This document shows, piece by piece, positions 45,703 to 57,327 of a stretch of 64,000 nt of DNA. The first letter of the stretch is position 1. Every line of letters begins with the position of its first letter. A program made the position numbers and the translations under genes. Under the pieces are notes generated by a model, which saw only the letters and a list, made by a program, of their open reading frames with translations, made no database searches and was not told the DNA's origin. This DNA comes from Iodobacter fluviatilis (lineage in GTDB: Bacteria > Pseudomonadota > Gammaproteobacteria > Burkholderiales > Chitinibacteraceae), in the NCBI RefSeq assembly GCF_900451195.1, contig NZ_UGHR01000001.1, positions 620,001 through 684,000 on the forward strand. Reading direction: 5' to 3'.

Positions 45703-46026
45703 CTAAACGTTAAAGCTTTCGCCGCAGCCGCACTCGTTTTTTACGTTGGGGTTATTAAATTTAAACCCTTCGTTCAGGCCTTCTTTGGTGAAGTCCAGCT
45801 CGGTGCCATCAAGGTAAGCGAGTGATTTGCTGTCGGTAAAAATTTTTACCCCGAAGCTTTCAAAAGCTAAATCTGTATCGGAGGCGACATCGACAAATTC
45901 AAGCTTATACGCCATGCCGGAACAACCCGAGGTTTTAACGGCCAGACGCACGCCAAGACCTTTACCACGCTTTGCCAGAAAGTTGGAAATATGGGTTGCT
46001 GCACTTTCGCTTAATGTAAGAGCCAT
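45703..46026 (-). CDS. iscA: A-type Fe-S carrier IscA
   Basis: 107 residues. The three conserved cysteines are in [15 protein letters not shown] and [10 protein letters not shown]. Carries clusters or iron to [4Fe-4S] targets. Start at 46026 (MALTLSE) chosen because GAGG lies nine bases upstream; a start at 46047 would include a lysine-rich leader not conserved. Confidence 0.95.
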   Translation of the reverse strand: MALTLSESAATHISNFLAKRGKGLGVRLAVKTSGCSGMAYKLEFVDVASDTDLAFESFGVKIFTDSKSLAYLDGTELDFTKEGLNEGFKFNNPNVKNECGCGESFNV

Positions 46027-46096
46027 TTTTTTGCCTCGCAATAACACTGCGTCATCTGTTATCCAGACGCATTACGCCGTAAGTTGAAACAATAGA

Positions 46097-46477
46097 TTAA
46101 CCGTGTTTGGTTTTGTAATCCGCTACCGCGGCTTTAATGGCGTCTTCTGCCAAGATAGAGCAGTGGATTTTAACCGGAGGCAGCGCTAATTCTTCCGCGA
46201 TTTGTGTGTTTTTAATGCTCAAAGCCTGATCGAGTGTCTTGCCTTTTACCCATTCGGTAACCAAGGAAGAAGACGCAATCGCCGAGCCACAGCCATAGGT
46301 TTTAAACTTGGCATCTTCGATAATGCCATCTGCACCCACCTTGATTTGTAGCTTCATTACGTCGCCACAGGCCGGAGCGCCCACCATGCCAGTGCCTACG
46401 CTGTCGTCGCCTTTTTCAAACGCGCCAACATTACGTGGGTTTTCATAGTGATCCAGAACTTGTTCGCTGTATGCCAT
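46097..46477 (-). CDS. iscU: Fe-S scaffold protein IscU
   Basis: 126 residues. Cluster ligands: GAPACGDVM, YGCGSAIASS, and the cysteine in LPPVKIHCSILAEDAIK. LPPVK is the HscA-binding loop. ATG at 46477 follows AGAGG; an upstream in-frame ATG at 46528 gives a non-conserved leader. 260 bases of hairpin-rich intergenic DNA separate it from iscS. Confidence 0.96.
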   Translation of the reverse strand: MAYSEQVLDHYENPRNVGAFEKGDDSVGTGMVGAPACGDVMKLQIKVGADGIIEDAKFKTYGCGSAIASSSLVTEWVKGKTLDQALSIKNTQIAEELALPPVKIHCSILAEDAIKAAVADYKTKHG

Positions 46478-46514
46478 TTTGTGTGCCTCTTTACTGTTTC
46501 TGTGGTTCGTAGGT

Positions 46515-46604
46515 GCGTAACCCAACATCTTGTTAACTGAGTGTGTTGGGTTACGCGATATCGTCAGCTAAAAACGGCTGACGGCCCCGCTAACCCAAGC
46601 TACG
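46515..46604. repeat. GCGTAACCC palindrome and companion hairpin
   Basis: GCGTAACCCAACA (46515-46527) and TGTTGGGTTACGC (46544-46556) are perfect 13-bp inverted copies. A second stem CGTCAGC / GCTGACG and another CTAACCCAAGC follow. Similar bases (TAGCTTGGGTTT, GCTAACCCAA) occur at 51659-51720. A dispersed intergenic element. Confidence 0.75.
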
Positions 46605-46647
46605 TACTGTTACATAATCATCATTAGGACTGCATTTAGTGTGGATC

Positions 46648-46724
46648 GCCGTTCTGGGCAAGGCGCAAAGTCACGACGTTTACTTTTTGTAAACGAGCTA
46701 CTTTGCAACGCAGCTCAGGACGGC
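46648..46724. repeat. 77-bp imperfect hairpin, iscS-iscU junction
   Basis: GCCGTTCTG...GTTTAC (46648-46683) and GTAAAC...CAGGACGGC (46689-46724) pair along about 36 bases with several mismatches, with a TTTTT loop. Confidence 0.65.
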
Positions 46725-46737
46725 GAGGCGCGCCAGA

Positions 46738-47952
46738 TTAGTGGGCTGCCCATTCGATGGTGGAAATATCGATGCCTTCTTTGTACATATCCCAAAGTGG
46801 CGACAGCTCACGCAGTTTGCCGATTTTGCTGCGAATTAAAGCAATCGCAAAGTCGATCTCTTCTACGGTATTAAAGCGGCCGATGGTAAAGCGGATCGAC
46901 GAATGTGCCAGCTCATCTGAGCGGCCAAGGGCGCGTAATACATAAGATGGCTCTAAAGAGGCCGATGTACACGCAGAGCCACTGGAAACGGCCAACTCTT
47001 TCAGAGCCATGACCAGCGATTCGCCTTCTACATAGTTAAAGCTCACATTCAGATTATGTGGAACACGTTGCTCCATATCACCGTTTAGATGCACTTCTTC
47101 GATGTCAGATAAACCGGCCCACAGGCGGTCACGCAGCATACGCATACGTTCCAGCTCGGTGCCCATATCTTCTTTTGCGATACGGAATGCTTCGCCCATG
47201 CCCACAATTTGGTGGGTAGCCAGTGTGCCAGAGCGGAAACCGCGTTCATGACCACCACCGTGCATTTGTGCTTCCAAGCGGATACGCGGCTTGCGGCGGA
47301 TATACAACGCGCCGATACCCTTAGGGCCGTAAGTCTTGTGCGCTGAAAAGCTCATTAAATCGACTTTAAGCGCAGCCAGATCAATGACTACCTTGCCTGT
47401 GGCTTGCGCGGCATCCACATGGAAAATAATGCCTTTTTCGCGGCATAATTCGCCAATTGCCGGGATATCTTGGATCACGCCGATTTCGTTATTAACAAAC
47501 ATCACCGAGATCAGAACAGTGTCCGGGCGAATGGCTGCTTTCAGCACATCCAGATCAAGCAAGCCGTTGTCTTTTACATCTAAATAAGTCACTTCAAAGC
47601 CTTCACGTTCCAGCTCGCGCATGGTGTCCAGAATGGCTTTGTGTTCTGTTTTTACAGTAATTAAATGTTTACCCTTGGCTTGATAAAAGTGCGCAGCACC
47701 TTTTAAGGCCAAGTTGTTGGATTCGGTGGCTCCGGAGGTCCAGACGATTTCTTTTGGATCGCAATTCACTAGCGCGGCAACCTGTTCACGCGCTTCTTCT
47801 ACCGCGGCTTCCGCTTCCCAGCCAAAGGCGTGTGAGCGTGAAGCGGGGTTACCGAAGTGCTCGGTTAAACAGGGGATCATCTTGGCTGCAACACGCGGGT
47901 CCACGGGAGTGGTGGCTGAATAGTCAAGATAGATAGGTTTGGTCGCGCTCAT
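46738..47952 (-). CDS. iscS: cysteine desulfurase IscS
   Basis: 404 residues. PLP enzyme taking sulfur from cysteine for IscU and tRNA thiolation. PLP lysine in [16 protein letters not shown] (about 206), HVDAAQ, and the catalytic loop cysteine in [21 protein letters not shown] (about 328). The C terminus [18 protein letters not shown] is typical. The ATG overlaps the iscR stop (ATGA). Confidence 0.97.
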   Translation of the reverse strand: MSATKPIYLDYSATTPVDPRVAAKMIPCLTEHFGNPASRSHAFGWEAEAAVEEAREQVAALVNCDPKEIVWTSGATESNNLALKGAAHFYQAKGKHLITVKTEHKAILDTMRELEREGFEVTYLDVKDNGLLDLDVLKAAIRPDTVLISVMFVNNEIGVIQDIPAIGELCREKGIIFHVDAAQATGKVVIDLAALKVDLMSFSAHKTYGPKGIGALYIRRKPRIRLEAQMHGGGHERGFRSGTLATHQIVGMGEAFRIAKEDMGTELERMRMLRDRLWAGLSDIEEVHLNGDMEQRVPHNLNVSFNYVEGESLVMALKELAVSSGSACTSASLEPSYVLRALGRSDELAHSSIRFTIGRFNTVEEIDFAIALIRSKIGKLRELSPLWDMYKEGIDISTIEWAAH

Positions 47953-48434
47953 TTTGCGGATGCTCCGGATTCAATACGAGAAGGCTTAATACTGCCGAGT
48001 AAAATGCTGTCATTGCAGCGTTTTTGCTTGGCCTGATGTTTGTCTATCAACTGCGCCAGACTGATTGAGGCGAGGTAATCAAAGATCGTGTTGTTCAAGC
48101 TTGCCCAAAGGTCGTGCGTCATACAGCGGCCTTCGTCATGGCAGTTTTCTTTGCCGCCACATTGGGTGGCGTCCAGCGGCTCGTCCACCGCTAAAATAAT
48201 ATCGGCAACGGTAATCAGACTGGCGTCTTTGGCGAGGCAATAGCCACCGCCAGGCCCGCGTACGCTGTCTACCAGCTCGCGACGGCGCAGCTTGCCAAAC
48301 AGTTGCTCTAAATAGGAGAGCGAAATATGTTGGCGCTCGCTAATGCCGGAAAGCGTCACCGGCCCCGCGGATTCCCGCAGTGCAAGGTCTAGCATTGCCG
48401 TTACAGCAAAACGGCCTTTGGTCGTCAGTCGCAT
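47949..48434 (-). CDS. iscR: Fe-S cluster regulator IscR
   Basis: 161 residues. Rrf2-family winged HTH ([18 protein letters not shown]) with a [2Fe-2S] ligand set C-x5-C-x5-C in [14 protein letters not shown] and the His of CMTHDLW. As holo-IscR it represses its own operon, and apo-IscR binds type 2 sites. ATG at 48434 has GAGAGG eight bases before; a longer frame to 48458 is less likely. A type 1 site overlaps its promoter (48466-48490). Confidence 0.96.
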   Translation of the reverse strand: MRLTTKGRFAVTAMLDLALRESAGPVTLSGISERQHISLSYLEQLFGKLRRRELVDSVRGPGGGYCLAKDASLITVADIILAVDEPLDATQCGGKENCHDEGRCMTHDLWASLNNTIFDYLASISLAQLIDKHQAKQKRCNDSILLGSIKPSRIESGASAK

Positions 48435-48457
48435 GATTTTCCTCTCATTACAGGCCA

Positions 48458-48490
48458 ATGCTAAAATACCAGAGTGATTTAGTCAAGTAT
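48458..48490 (-). promoter_or_regulatory. iscR promoter with type 1 IscR-binding site
   Basis: On the minus strand the 25-bp stretch 48490-48466 begins ATACTTGACTAAATC and ends TGGTAT. It matches the E. coli type 1 consensus (ATASYYGACT, then RWWWY, then AGTCRRSTAT) at 23 of 25 positions by my count. It also contains a -35-like TTGACT (48486-48481), and TAGCAT (48463-48458) is a possible -10 after a 17-base spacer. So [2Fe-2S]-IscR should repress here. Confidence 0.85.
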
Positions 48491-48599
48491 TAATGAGGGG
48501 GAGCAGAGATCTGTGGGGCAGGAGTCCGTGGCATATTTGCGGGTGCAGTGAGTAGTGATCTGTTTCGATTCCCCACTCACTACGCCCAACCCTAGTCAA

Positions 48600-49349
48600 T
48601 CAATCCACAATCCGGTTGAGGTAGCTAGGATCAAACTGATCGCCTTCGGCTCTTTCTGCTTCACAGTTCACGCCCAGCTGCTCGAGTTTGGCCAGAATGG
48701 CTTCGATACGCTTATCGGTGGTGACTGAATGGTCAAGCATGCCGTGGATGGCTTTAACGATGGGGTCATTCATGTCGGCAGAAATACCATAGGCCGAAAA
48801 GCCCATTTGCTCGGCTTTGGCCGCTCTGGATTTATCTGCTTCTTCGATAATCCGGGCAGGAATGCCAACGGCTGTTGCGTTGGCGGGGACGTCTTTTACA
48901 AGCACGGCATTTGAGCCGACTTTGCCGCCCTCATGCACGGTAATCGGGCCAAGGATTTTTGCGCCTGCGCCCACAATCACGCCGCGCTCTAAAGTAGGGT
49001 GGCGCTTGCCTTTATTCCATGATGTGCCGCCCAGCGTTACACCGTGATAAAGCGTGCAGTCGTCGCCTACTTCGGCGGTTTCACCAATCACAATGCCCAT
49101 GCCGTGATCAATAAACACACGGCGGCCAATCGTGGCGCCTGGGTGGATTTCGATGCCGGTAATAAAGCGTGAAAAGTGCGAAACCATGCGGGCTAAAAGT
49201 TTACAGTCACGCCGCCATAAGCCATTGGCCACTAAATGCAGCGACAGTGCGTGAAACCCTGGATAACAGCAGACCACTTCTAAAATATTGCGGGCGGCAG
49301 GGTCGCGGTCGAAGACCACTGAAATATTTTCACGCAGACGAGCAAGCAT
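48600..49349 (-). CDS. cysE: serine O-acetyltransferase
   Basis: Makes O-acetylserine for cysteine synthesis. 249 residues. N-terminal helical part, then left-handed beta-helix hexapeptide repeats: [44 protein letters not shown] and [20 protein letters not shown]. The active-site His and Asp are present. About 165 bases upstream of iscR on the same strand, so cysteine supply and Fe-S assembly are linked; the IscR site between them means iscR also has its own promoter. The family can be feedback-inhibited by cysteine. Confidence 0.95.
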   Translation of the reverse strand: MLARLRENISVVFDRDPAARNILEVVCCYPGFHALSLHLVANGLWRRDCKLLARMVSHFSRFITGIEIHPGATIGRRVFIDHGMGIVIGETAEVGDDCTLYHGVTLGGTSWNKGKRHPTLERGVIVGAGAKILGPITVHEGGKVGSNAVLVKDVPANATAVGIPARIIEEADKSRAAKAEQMGFSAYGISADMNDPIVKAIHGMLDHSVTTDKRIEAILAKLEQLGVNCEAERAEGDQFDPSYLNRIVD

Positions 49350-49476
49350 AATGGACTAAAGCCAAGTACTAAAGTTGAGCATTTTACTCGACTTTGAGCA
49401 TGAAGGGGAGCGCTTACTGGGGCCAATGACTATGATGAAAGCGATATTGTGCGATTAACATGATCTAAAGCAGGCA

Positions 49477-51654
49477 ATGATGAGCGGGCTCGATTCTGAT
49501 CTGACAGAAGCAATCTGCAGCGCTGGCTATGGCGACCCCTTTGCCGTACTTGGCATGCATCAGAATGCCGGCAGGATTTGCGTCAGGGCTTTTTTACCCG
49601 GTGCCCATGCCTGTGTGGTGATTGACAGCGCCACAGGCAGCCGTCTTACGGCGCTCAGCCTGATTGATAAACGAGGCCTGTTTGCGGGCCCTATTCCCCG
49701 CCGTAAAAAAGTATTCAGTTATCGCCTTGCCGTGCAGTGGGGAGAGCAGGAGGTCTTGCTGGAAGATCCCTATCGCTTTGCCCCTATCCTTGGCGAGATG
49801 GATGTTTGGTTATTAAGTGAAGGTAAGCATCATCGCCCCTTCGAAAAACTGGGCGCTCACCCGCAGCAAATTGAGGGTGTCAGTGGTGTGGTGTTTGCTG
49901 TGTGGGCCCCCAATGCGCAGCGTGTGGCGGTGCTGGGAGATTTTAATTTTTGGGATGACCGCCGTCATGGCATGCGTTTACGGCGGGAATGCGGCGTATG
50001 GGAAATTTTTATTCCCGGCGTTGAACAAGGCGCTTGCTATAAATTTGAGATTCTTGATCAGGCGCTCGGTCGTCAGTTAAAAGCCGATCCCTACGCCTTT
50101 GCCGCCGAGCTGCGCCCCGGCACCGCCTCCAAAGTAGCAGGATGCCCGCCAAAAGTGCCAGAGTTTGCAGGCAGGCGGGCGGCTAATCAGGGCAATGCGC
50201 CCATCAGTATTTATGAAGTGCATTTAAGCTCATGGCGGCGCGTGCCGGAAGACGGCTATCGCTGCTTAAACTGGCACGAGCTTGCTTCGCAACTGCTTCC
50301 CTATGTAAAAGAGCTGGGTTTTACACATCTGGAGCTGTTACCTATCAGCGAGTACCCCTTTGATGGCTCCTGGGGCTATCAGCCACTGGGGCTTTATGCG
50401 CCGACGGCAAGACTGGGCAGCGCAGCGGATTTTAAGTCCTTTGTGCAAGCCGCGCATGAAATAGGCCTAGGCGTTTTGCTTGATTGGGTACCGGGCCATT
50501 TCCCTGGGGATAGCTTTGGCCTGGCGCAATTTGACGGTACACCCCTGTTTGAACACAGCGATCCACGGGAAGGGTTTCATCTTGACTGGAAAACGCTGAT
50601 TTATAACTACGGGCGCAATGAAGTTAAAAATTATTTAATCGGCAATGCCCTGTATTGGATCGAGCGCTTTGGCTTGGATGGTCTGCGAGTTGATGCAGTG
50701 GCGTCGATGCTCTACCGCGATTATTCACGGGCAGCAGGGGAATGGATTCCTAATGAATGGGGTGGGCGGGAAAACTTAGAGGCCATCGCCTTCTTGCGCG
50801 AAATGAGCGAAATTCTCGCCAGCGAATGCCCTTATGCCGTGACCTTTGCCGAAGAATCGACTTCTTTTCCAGCGGTGACTCAATCTGTTGCTAAGGGCGG
50901 GCTGGGCTTTAATTACAAATGGAATATGGGCTGGATGCACGATAGCTTAGGCTATATGCAGCTTGATCCCATTTATCGCCAGCATCATCACAATCAAATG
51001 AGCTTCAGCCTGATGTATGCCTTTGATGAGCGCTTTGTACTGCCGCTTTCGCACGATGAAGTGGTGCATGGCAAAGGCTCGATACTCAGCCGTATGCCGG
51101 GGGATATCTGGCAGCAATTTGCCAATTTGCGCGCCTATTACGCCTTTATGTGGGCGCATCCGGGTAAAAAGCTCTTGTTTATGGGCTCGGAATGGGCGCA
51201 GGTGCGGGAGTGGTCGCATCAGCATAGTCTGGATTGGCATTTGCTTGAATCTGCGTGGCACCGGGGCGTACAGGCTTTGGTGCGGGATTTAAATCAGATT
51301 TACCAAAGCCAGCCCGCTTTGCATCAAATTGATTTTGAATCACGCGGCTTTAACTGGATTATTGCGGATGATGCTATTCACTCCATTTTTGCATTCAGCC
51401 GCCATTCAGAAAATGACTTTGTGCTGATTGTCGCTAACTTTACCCCTGAAGTGCGCCACCAATACCGGGTAGGCGTGCCCCATGCCGGGCGCTATATTGA
51501 AATAATGAATACGGATTCGACGTATTACCAAGGGGGTAATGTGGGCAATGGTGAATGCCAGAGTGAAAATATCGCCAGCCAGCAATACCCGCAATCCTTA
51601 GCGATGACGATTCCACCTTTAGCAACGCTCTATTTAAAGTGGCAGGGTGAATAA
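49477..51654 (+). CDS. glgB: 1,4-alpha-glucan branching enzyme GlgB
   Basis: Makes alpha-1,6 branches in glycogen. 725 residues. N-terminal CBM48 domains, then a GH13 barrel: [19 protein letters not shown], nucleophile Asp in [18 protein letters not shown], acid Glu in [11 protein letters not shown], and [16 protein letters not shown], then a beta-sandwich. Start at 49477 or the next codon 49480; both are ATG. First of the glgB-glgX-pgm stretch, all on the plus strand. Confidence 0.95.
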   Translation: MMSGLDSDLTEAICSAGYGDPFAVLGMHQNAGRICVRAFLPGAHACVVIDSATGSRLTALSLIDKRGLFAGPIPRRKKVFSYRLAVQWGEQEVLLEDPYRFAPILGEMDVWLLSEGKHHRPFEKLGAHPQQIEGVSGVVFAVWAPNAQRVAVLGDFNFWDDRRHGMRLRRECGVWEIFIPGVEQGACYKFEILDQALGRQLKADPYAFAAELRPGTASKVAGCPPKVPEFAGRRAANQGNAPISIYEVHLSSWRRVPEDGYRCLNWHELASQLLPYVKELGFTHLELLPISEYPFDGSWGYQPLGLYAPTARLGSAADFKSFVQAAHEIGLGVLLDWVPGHFPGDSFGLAQFDGTPLFEHSDPREGFHLDWKTLIYNYGRNEVKNYLIGNALYWIERFGLDGLRVDAVASMLYRDYSRAAGEWIPNEWGGRENLEAIAFLREMSEILASECPYAVTFAEESTSFPAVTQSVAKGGLGFNYKWNMGWMHDSLGYMQLDPIYRQHHHNQMSFSLMYAFDERFVLPLSHDEVVHGKGSILSRMPGDIWQQFANLRAYYAFMWAHPGKKLLFMGSEWAQVREWSHQHSLDWHLLESAWHRGVQALVRDLNQIYQSQPALHQIDFESRGFNWIIADDAIHSIFAFSRHSENDFVLIVANFTPEVRHQYRVGVPHAGRYIEIMNTDSTYYQGGNVGNGECQSENIASQQYPQSLAMTIPPLATLYLKWQGE

Positions 51655-51966
51655 ATATTGTAGCTTGGGTTTGTAGGTTTGCATTATTGTTGATAACGCT
51701 TAAACCAGCTAACCCAATATTCAGGCGGTTTGGATAATTGAAGTATTGTTAAATCTTAAACCACAGCGATTCACAGAGGAATGCATTTTTAATAAAGGTG
51801 TGCTGGTTTTTTGGGTAAAAGAAAATATTAAATTTTTAGTAAAAATAAATAAACCATGAATGGTTAATTCTATTCGTGAATTTCTCTGTGGCGCTCTGTG
51901 TTCTCTGTGCCCTCTGTGGTTCAAGGTTTAGCCAATTATATTGCGTAATATAAAAAGGGAGCTCTT
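51655..51966. other. 312-base intergenic region between glgB and glgX
   Basis: Occupied mostly by a CCACAGAG-type palindrome (51750-51931). The first 60 bases carry a degenerate GGGTTT/AACCC element. No gene. The glgX ribosome site GGGAGC lies at the end. Confidence 0.6.
51750..51931. repeat. CCACAGAG-type palindrome before glgX
   Basis: Starts TTAAATCTTAAACCACAG and ends CCTCTGTGGTTCAAGGTTTA: inverted ends, about 180 bp. Central part AT-rich. Same family as 44783-44952, with CACAGAG in place of CACGGAG. Confidence 0.85.
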
Positions 51967-53994
51967 ATGAAGCTGGAAGAAGGAACGCCGTATCCGCTGG
52001 GTGCAACCTTTGATGGGGATGGTGTGAACTTTGCCTTGTTTTCTGAGCACGCTACAAGGGTGGAGCTGTGCCTGTTTGATGCTTCAGGGATAAACGAAGC
52101 CGCACGTTTTGAGCTGACAGAATGCACCAACGATGTCTGGCACGGTTATTTGCCCGATGCGCCCGCCGGATTGGTTTATGGCTATCGCGTGCATGGCCCT
52201 TATCAGCCCGCGCAGGGGCACCGCTTTAACCCCAATAAAGTGCTGCTTGATCCCTATGCCCATGCCATTGTGGGCGAGTTTAGTAATGACCCTCGCAGCT
52301 TTGGCTATCAGGAAGATCAGCCGGGCTTGCCTGATCCGATCGACAATGCGGCAATTGCTATCAAGGCGAAGGTGGTTGCCGAGCCTTACGACTGGGGTGA
52401 TGAAAAACCGCCGCATATTCCTTTAGCAGAAACGATTATTTATGAGGCCCATGTTCGCGGCTTGACCATGCTGCATCCTGATGTGCCGGAAGAAATACGG
52501 GGCAGCTACGCAGGATTAGCGCATCCCGCCGTATTGGCACATTTGAAAAAACTGGGTATTACCGCTATTGAATTACTTCCCATTCATTTTTTTACGGATG
52601 AATCCCATTTATTAAAACAGGGTTTAAGTAATTATTGGGGTTATAACAGTCTGGGGTTTTTTGCTCCGGAAACTCATTATTGGTCTGGCCGTGAAGGAAC
52701 AACGCCTTTATCCGAATTTCGCGATATGGTGAAAGCCCTGCATGGCATTGGGGTGGAGGTATTGCTGGATGTGGTGTTTAACCATACGGCTGAATCGAGC
52801 GATATGGGGCCAACTTTATCTCTGCGTGGTATCGACAATGCCAATTATTATGTATTAAAGCCAGGCCAGCCTGATCAGTATGAAAACTGGTCTGGCTGCG
52901 GCAATGTGCTTAATTTAAGCCACCCGCGCGTATTACAAATGGTGATGGATAGTCTGCGTTATTGGGTAAGCCAATGCCATGTGGATGGTTTCAGGTTTGA
53001 TTTAGCGCCTATTCTTGGCCGGGTGGATCAGCATTTCAGCCCGCAAGCGCCTTTTTTTATTGCGATTCAGCAAGATCCGCTTTTATCTGGGGTTAAATTA
53101 ATCGCGGAGCCTTGGGATGTGGGCCACGGCGGCTATCAGCTTGGACATTTCCCAAATGGCTGGGCGGAATGGTCTGATCAGTTTCGGGATGTGATGCGCA
53201 AGTTTTGGCTGCATGACGGCGTACACCGAGCACTGTTTGCCCAGCGCTTTGCGGCATCGAGTGATTCGTTTCATCGCCAAGGTCGGCGGCCCATTGCGGT
53301 GGTGAATTTTATCTGTGCACATGACGGGTTTAATCTGCGCGATATGGTTTCATACAATCACAAGCATAATCAGGCCAATAAAGAGCATAACCGTGACGGG
53401 CATAATCATAATTTAAGCTGGAATTGTGGCGAAGAAGGGCCAAGCAAAGATAGTGGCGTGAATATATTGCGATTACGCTCGATGAAAGCTATGCTGGCGA
53501 CCGTTTTATTGGCGCAAGGCACGCCCATGTTTCTGGCCGGAGACGAGCTGGGGCATACGCAGCAGGGTAATAACAATGCCTATTGCCAAGATAATGAAAT
53601 GAACTGGCTGAACTGGCAGCTGGCCGAGCCAGGGCTTGTGGAATATGTGGCGGAGCTGATTGCTATTCGTAAATCCTGCGATGTGCTGATGTCCGGGCGC
53701 TGGTGGACTGGCATTCATGATGAATGGGGAAGGGCAGACGTAGAATGGCTCAACCCTTCTGGCGCGCCGCTTCATTCGCATGATTGGGAAGACGCGGGCG
53801 GGCGGGCCATGATGATTCAGCTGGGCGGGCGTTTATTGATCATGATTAATGCATCCGCTCACCAGGTGCATTTTCGCTTGCCAGCAGGGATGTGGGGGCT
53901 GAGACTAGCCAGCACGGGAGATGCAGAATCAGAAATCAATCCTCATGATTGCCGCGTGGCAGCGAGAAGTGTGACGATTTTGGAGAGTAGTTGA
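51967..53994 (+). CDS. glgX: glycogen debranching enzyme GlgX
   Basis: Isoamylase-type GH13 enzyme that removes limit-dextrin branches. 675 residues. CBM48 (about 5-110), then the GH13 barrel: YEAHVRGLTMLHPDVPEEIRG, DVVFNHTAESS, nucleophile in VDGFRFDLAPILGR, acid Glu in LIAEPWDVGHGGYQLG and ICAHDGFNLRDMVSYNHKHN. FLAGDELGHTQQGNNNAYCQDN is typical of isoamylase-type enzymes. Between glgB and pgm. Confidence 0.95.
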   Translation: MKLEEGTPYPLGATFDGDGVNFALFSEHATRVELCLFDASGINEAARFELTECTNDVWHGYLPDAPAGLVYGYRVHGPYQPAQGHRFNPNKVLLDPYAHAIVGEFSNDPRSFGYQEDQPGLPDPIDNAAIAIKAKVVAEPYDWGDEKPPHIPLAETIIYEAHVRGLTMLHPDVPEEIRGSYAGLAHPAVLAHLKKLGITAIELLPIHFFTDESHLLKQGLSNYWGYNSLGFFAPETHYWSGREGTTPLSEFRDMVKALHGIGVEVLLDVVFNHTAESSDMGPTLSLRGIDNANYYVLKPGQPDQYENWSGCGNVLNLSHPRVLQMVMDSLRYWVSQCHVDGFRFDLAPILGRVDQHFSPQAPFFIAIQQDPLLSGVKLIAEPWDVGHGGYQLGHFPNGWAEWSDQFRDVMRKFWLHDGVHRALFAQRFAASSDSFHRQGRRPIAVVNFICAHDGFNLRDMVSYNHKHNQANKEHNRDGHNHNLSWNCGEEGPSKDSGVNILRLRSMKAMLATVLLAQGTPMFLAGDELGHTQQGNNNAYCQDNEMNWLNWQLAEPGLVEYVAELIAIRKSCDVLMSGRWWTGIHDEWGRADVEWLNPSGAPLHSHDWEDAGGRAMMIQLGGRLLIMINASAHQVHFRLPAGMWGLRLASTGDAESEINPHDCRVAARSVTILESS

Positions 53995-54008
53995 AGTTGA
54001 TTTTTTAA

Positions 54009-54039
54009 TAGATATGAAACGCTTTGCGGTTCATATCTA
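54009..54039 (+). terminator. hairpin after glgX
   Basis: TAGATATGAA (54009-54018) / TTCATATCTA (54030-54039). Perfect 10-bp stem but no T run, so only a possible terminator or processing site. Confidence 0.35.
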
Positions 54040-54397
54040 CTGGCCTAAGTAAGGTCAAAAAGATCTTTTTAGTGCCTTCGGCACGTTGATTTAGGTGCGG
54101 GATCCCCGCGAAGTCTTTAATTTCTGCTTCGCCAGAAATCATAGTACGCAAAGAAGGCGACCCCACGAAACACGAAGGCCCCTGCGCTGCGGACAGCGGC
54201 GGCTGCGGAACTCGCTTCGCTCAAACAGGCATCAAAGAAACCCCGCCCGCTTGTTCCTCGCTTCGGCGTGTTTCAAGGGGACTCTAAAGCCCCGTACAGA
54301 GAGCGCGGTCATTATGTTTTTTTGTAGTTTGCAAAGGTAAAACCAAATTTAACTAGCTCATAAGTACGAACAGCGAAGCATCCCGTAGCTGCTCAAT

Positions 54398-54460
54398 TGC
54401 TTTTCTCCGTGAAACTCCGCGTTCTTCGTGCCCTCCGTGGTTCAGGATTTGGGTTTTCGC
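54398..54460 (-). repeat. half of the CCACGGAG-type repeat before pgm
   Basis: TTTTCTCCGTGAAACTCCGC, then CCCTCCGTGGTTCAGGATTT and GGGTTTTCGC. The inverse of the left arms at 25872, 44783 and 45541; no left arm here. Confidence 0.78.
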
Positions 54461-54463
54461 TAA

Positions 54464-56119
<1,656 letters not shown>

Positions 56120-56442
56120 TCTTGTTTCTGTTTTAAGCGGTCTGCTGGTTTTACTGGCATTTTGTAGGTAAGTCAGCAGGCCGCTGGCTGTGAGCTTATT
56201 CTCTTTTATAGTGGGGATTTTTACCGTTTTACTCTCAATTTTGAATGCTCGGGCTGATTTAAGATTTTGTTTTTAAAAAGTAATATCGTCTTTTACTTAT
56301 ACCTATTGGGTAATATGCCCAAATCCTTTTGAATGATTTTCAGGCTAAGCCGTTTACAATCGGGCTTTATTCATTCAGCGGGATATTGAATCAGCATGCC
56401 TTTTTTAAACATGTTTTGATTTGATATTCAAAAGGAGTTCGC
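56120..56442. other. 323-base intergenic region
   Basis: AGCGGTCTGCTG (56136-56147) pairs with CAGCAGGCCGCT (56174-56185), one G-U; this may end the pgm transcript. The rest is AT-rich; no gene seen. Promoter of the following OmpA-like gene is presumably within it. Confidence 0.5.
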
Positions 56443-57105
56443 ATGCGTATCACCCTTCCTCTTATTCTTGCGTTAACGCTTTCAGCGTGTGCCACCAATG
56501 ATCTGGGGGAAAAGCGCGATTTAAATAAAACTGAGCTGGGCGCTTTGATTGGTGTGGTAGGTGGTGCGGTAGCCGGCGCTGCAATTAATCATAATAATCG
56601 TGGCAAAGGCGCCTTGATTGGTGCTGTGGGCGGTGGCCTAGCGGGCGGCGGTATTGGCTATTATATGGATAAGCAAACCAAAGATTTTCAGCAGCAATTA
56701 GCGGCAGAAATTCAGCGTGGCGATATTACCGTACAAAAAATGGCCGATCAGTCTTTATTGGTCAGCATGACATCCAATACCGGTTTTGATACCAATTCTT
56801 CAGTGCTTAAATCGGGCTATACCCCCACATTGGATAAAATCTCCAAAATTGTAAATCAATATGGCAAAACAAGTATTTCTATTGTGGGCCATACCGATAA
56901 CACCGGCAGCGTTGCCATTAATCAGAGTGTTTCTGAGCGCCGTGCTCAGGCCGTATCCGATTATTTTGTCAGCCGTAATGTGAATGCGATTCGTCTTGAT
57001 GCTTCGGGCAGGGGCAAGACTGAGCCGCGGGCAAGTAATGAGACTGAAGCAGGGCGCAGCTTAAATCGCCGCGTTGAATTACGTATTGTGCCGGTTGCCG
57101 CATAA
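56443..57105 (+). CDS. OmpA-family lipoprotein (YiaD-like)
   Basis: 220 residues. Lipoprotein signal MRITLPLILALTLSAC with Cys16. A glycine-rich hydrophobic segment (GALIGVVGGAVAGAAI and ALIGAVGGGLAGGGIGYYMD, glycine-zipper type) precedes an OmpA-like peptidoglycan-binding domain with ISIVGHTDNTGS, SERRAQAVSDYF and LNRRVELRI. The family anchors the outer membrane to peptidoglycan and recalls E. coli YiaD. AAAGGAG upstream gives a good ribosome site. Monocistronic, with a long terminator hairpin at 57160. Confidence 0.9.
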   Translation: MRITLPLILALTLSACATNDLGEKRDLNKTELGALIGVVGGAVAGAAINHNNRGKGALIGAVGGGLAGGGIGYYMDKQTKDFQQQLAAEIQRGDITVQKMADQSLLVSMTSNTGFDTNSSVLKSGYTPTLDKISKIVNQYGKTSISIVGHTDNTGSVAINQSVSERRAQAVSDYFVSRNVNAIRLDASGRGKTEPRASNETEAGRSLNRRVELRIVPVAA

Positions 57106-57159
57106 GCTTTATATCAAACGCTTTTTGCCTGGTGAAAGCCTGCAAATGAAAGTGGGTTG

Positions 57160-57223
57160 CAAAGAGGGCGTGTCTGTTTCGTTGTGAACGATTGTTCGTG
57201 ATGAAACAGGCACGCCCTCTTTG
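57160..57223 (+). terminator. 21-bp stem-loop after the OmpA-like gene
   Basis: CAAAGAGGGCGTGTCTGTTTC (57160-57180, 21 bp) pairs along its whole length with 57203-57223 with one G-U. The loop of 22 bases contains GAACGATTGTTC, itself a dyad. Longer than a usual terminator, and the downstream T-rich stretch (TTTGGTCTTT) is short. Confidence 0.65.
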
Positions 57224-57327
57224 TTTGGTCTTTAAATATCTATTGCTGAATCTGATCAGGCTCAACCATTCGGCGACTTTGATTGTGAAGTCGCTCATAG
57301 ATCCGTACACTGCTGCCCTTTCTTACC

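Noticed and set aside
54095..54340. Plus-strand frame of 81 codons between glgX and pgm
   Set aside because: Arg/His-rich reading of a repetitive GC-rich intergenic segment; no ribosome site.
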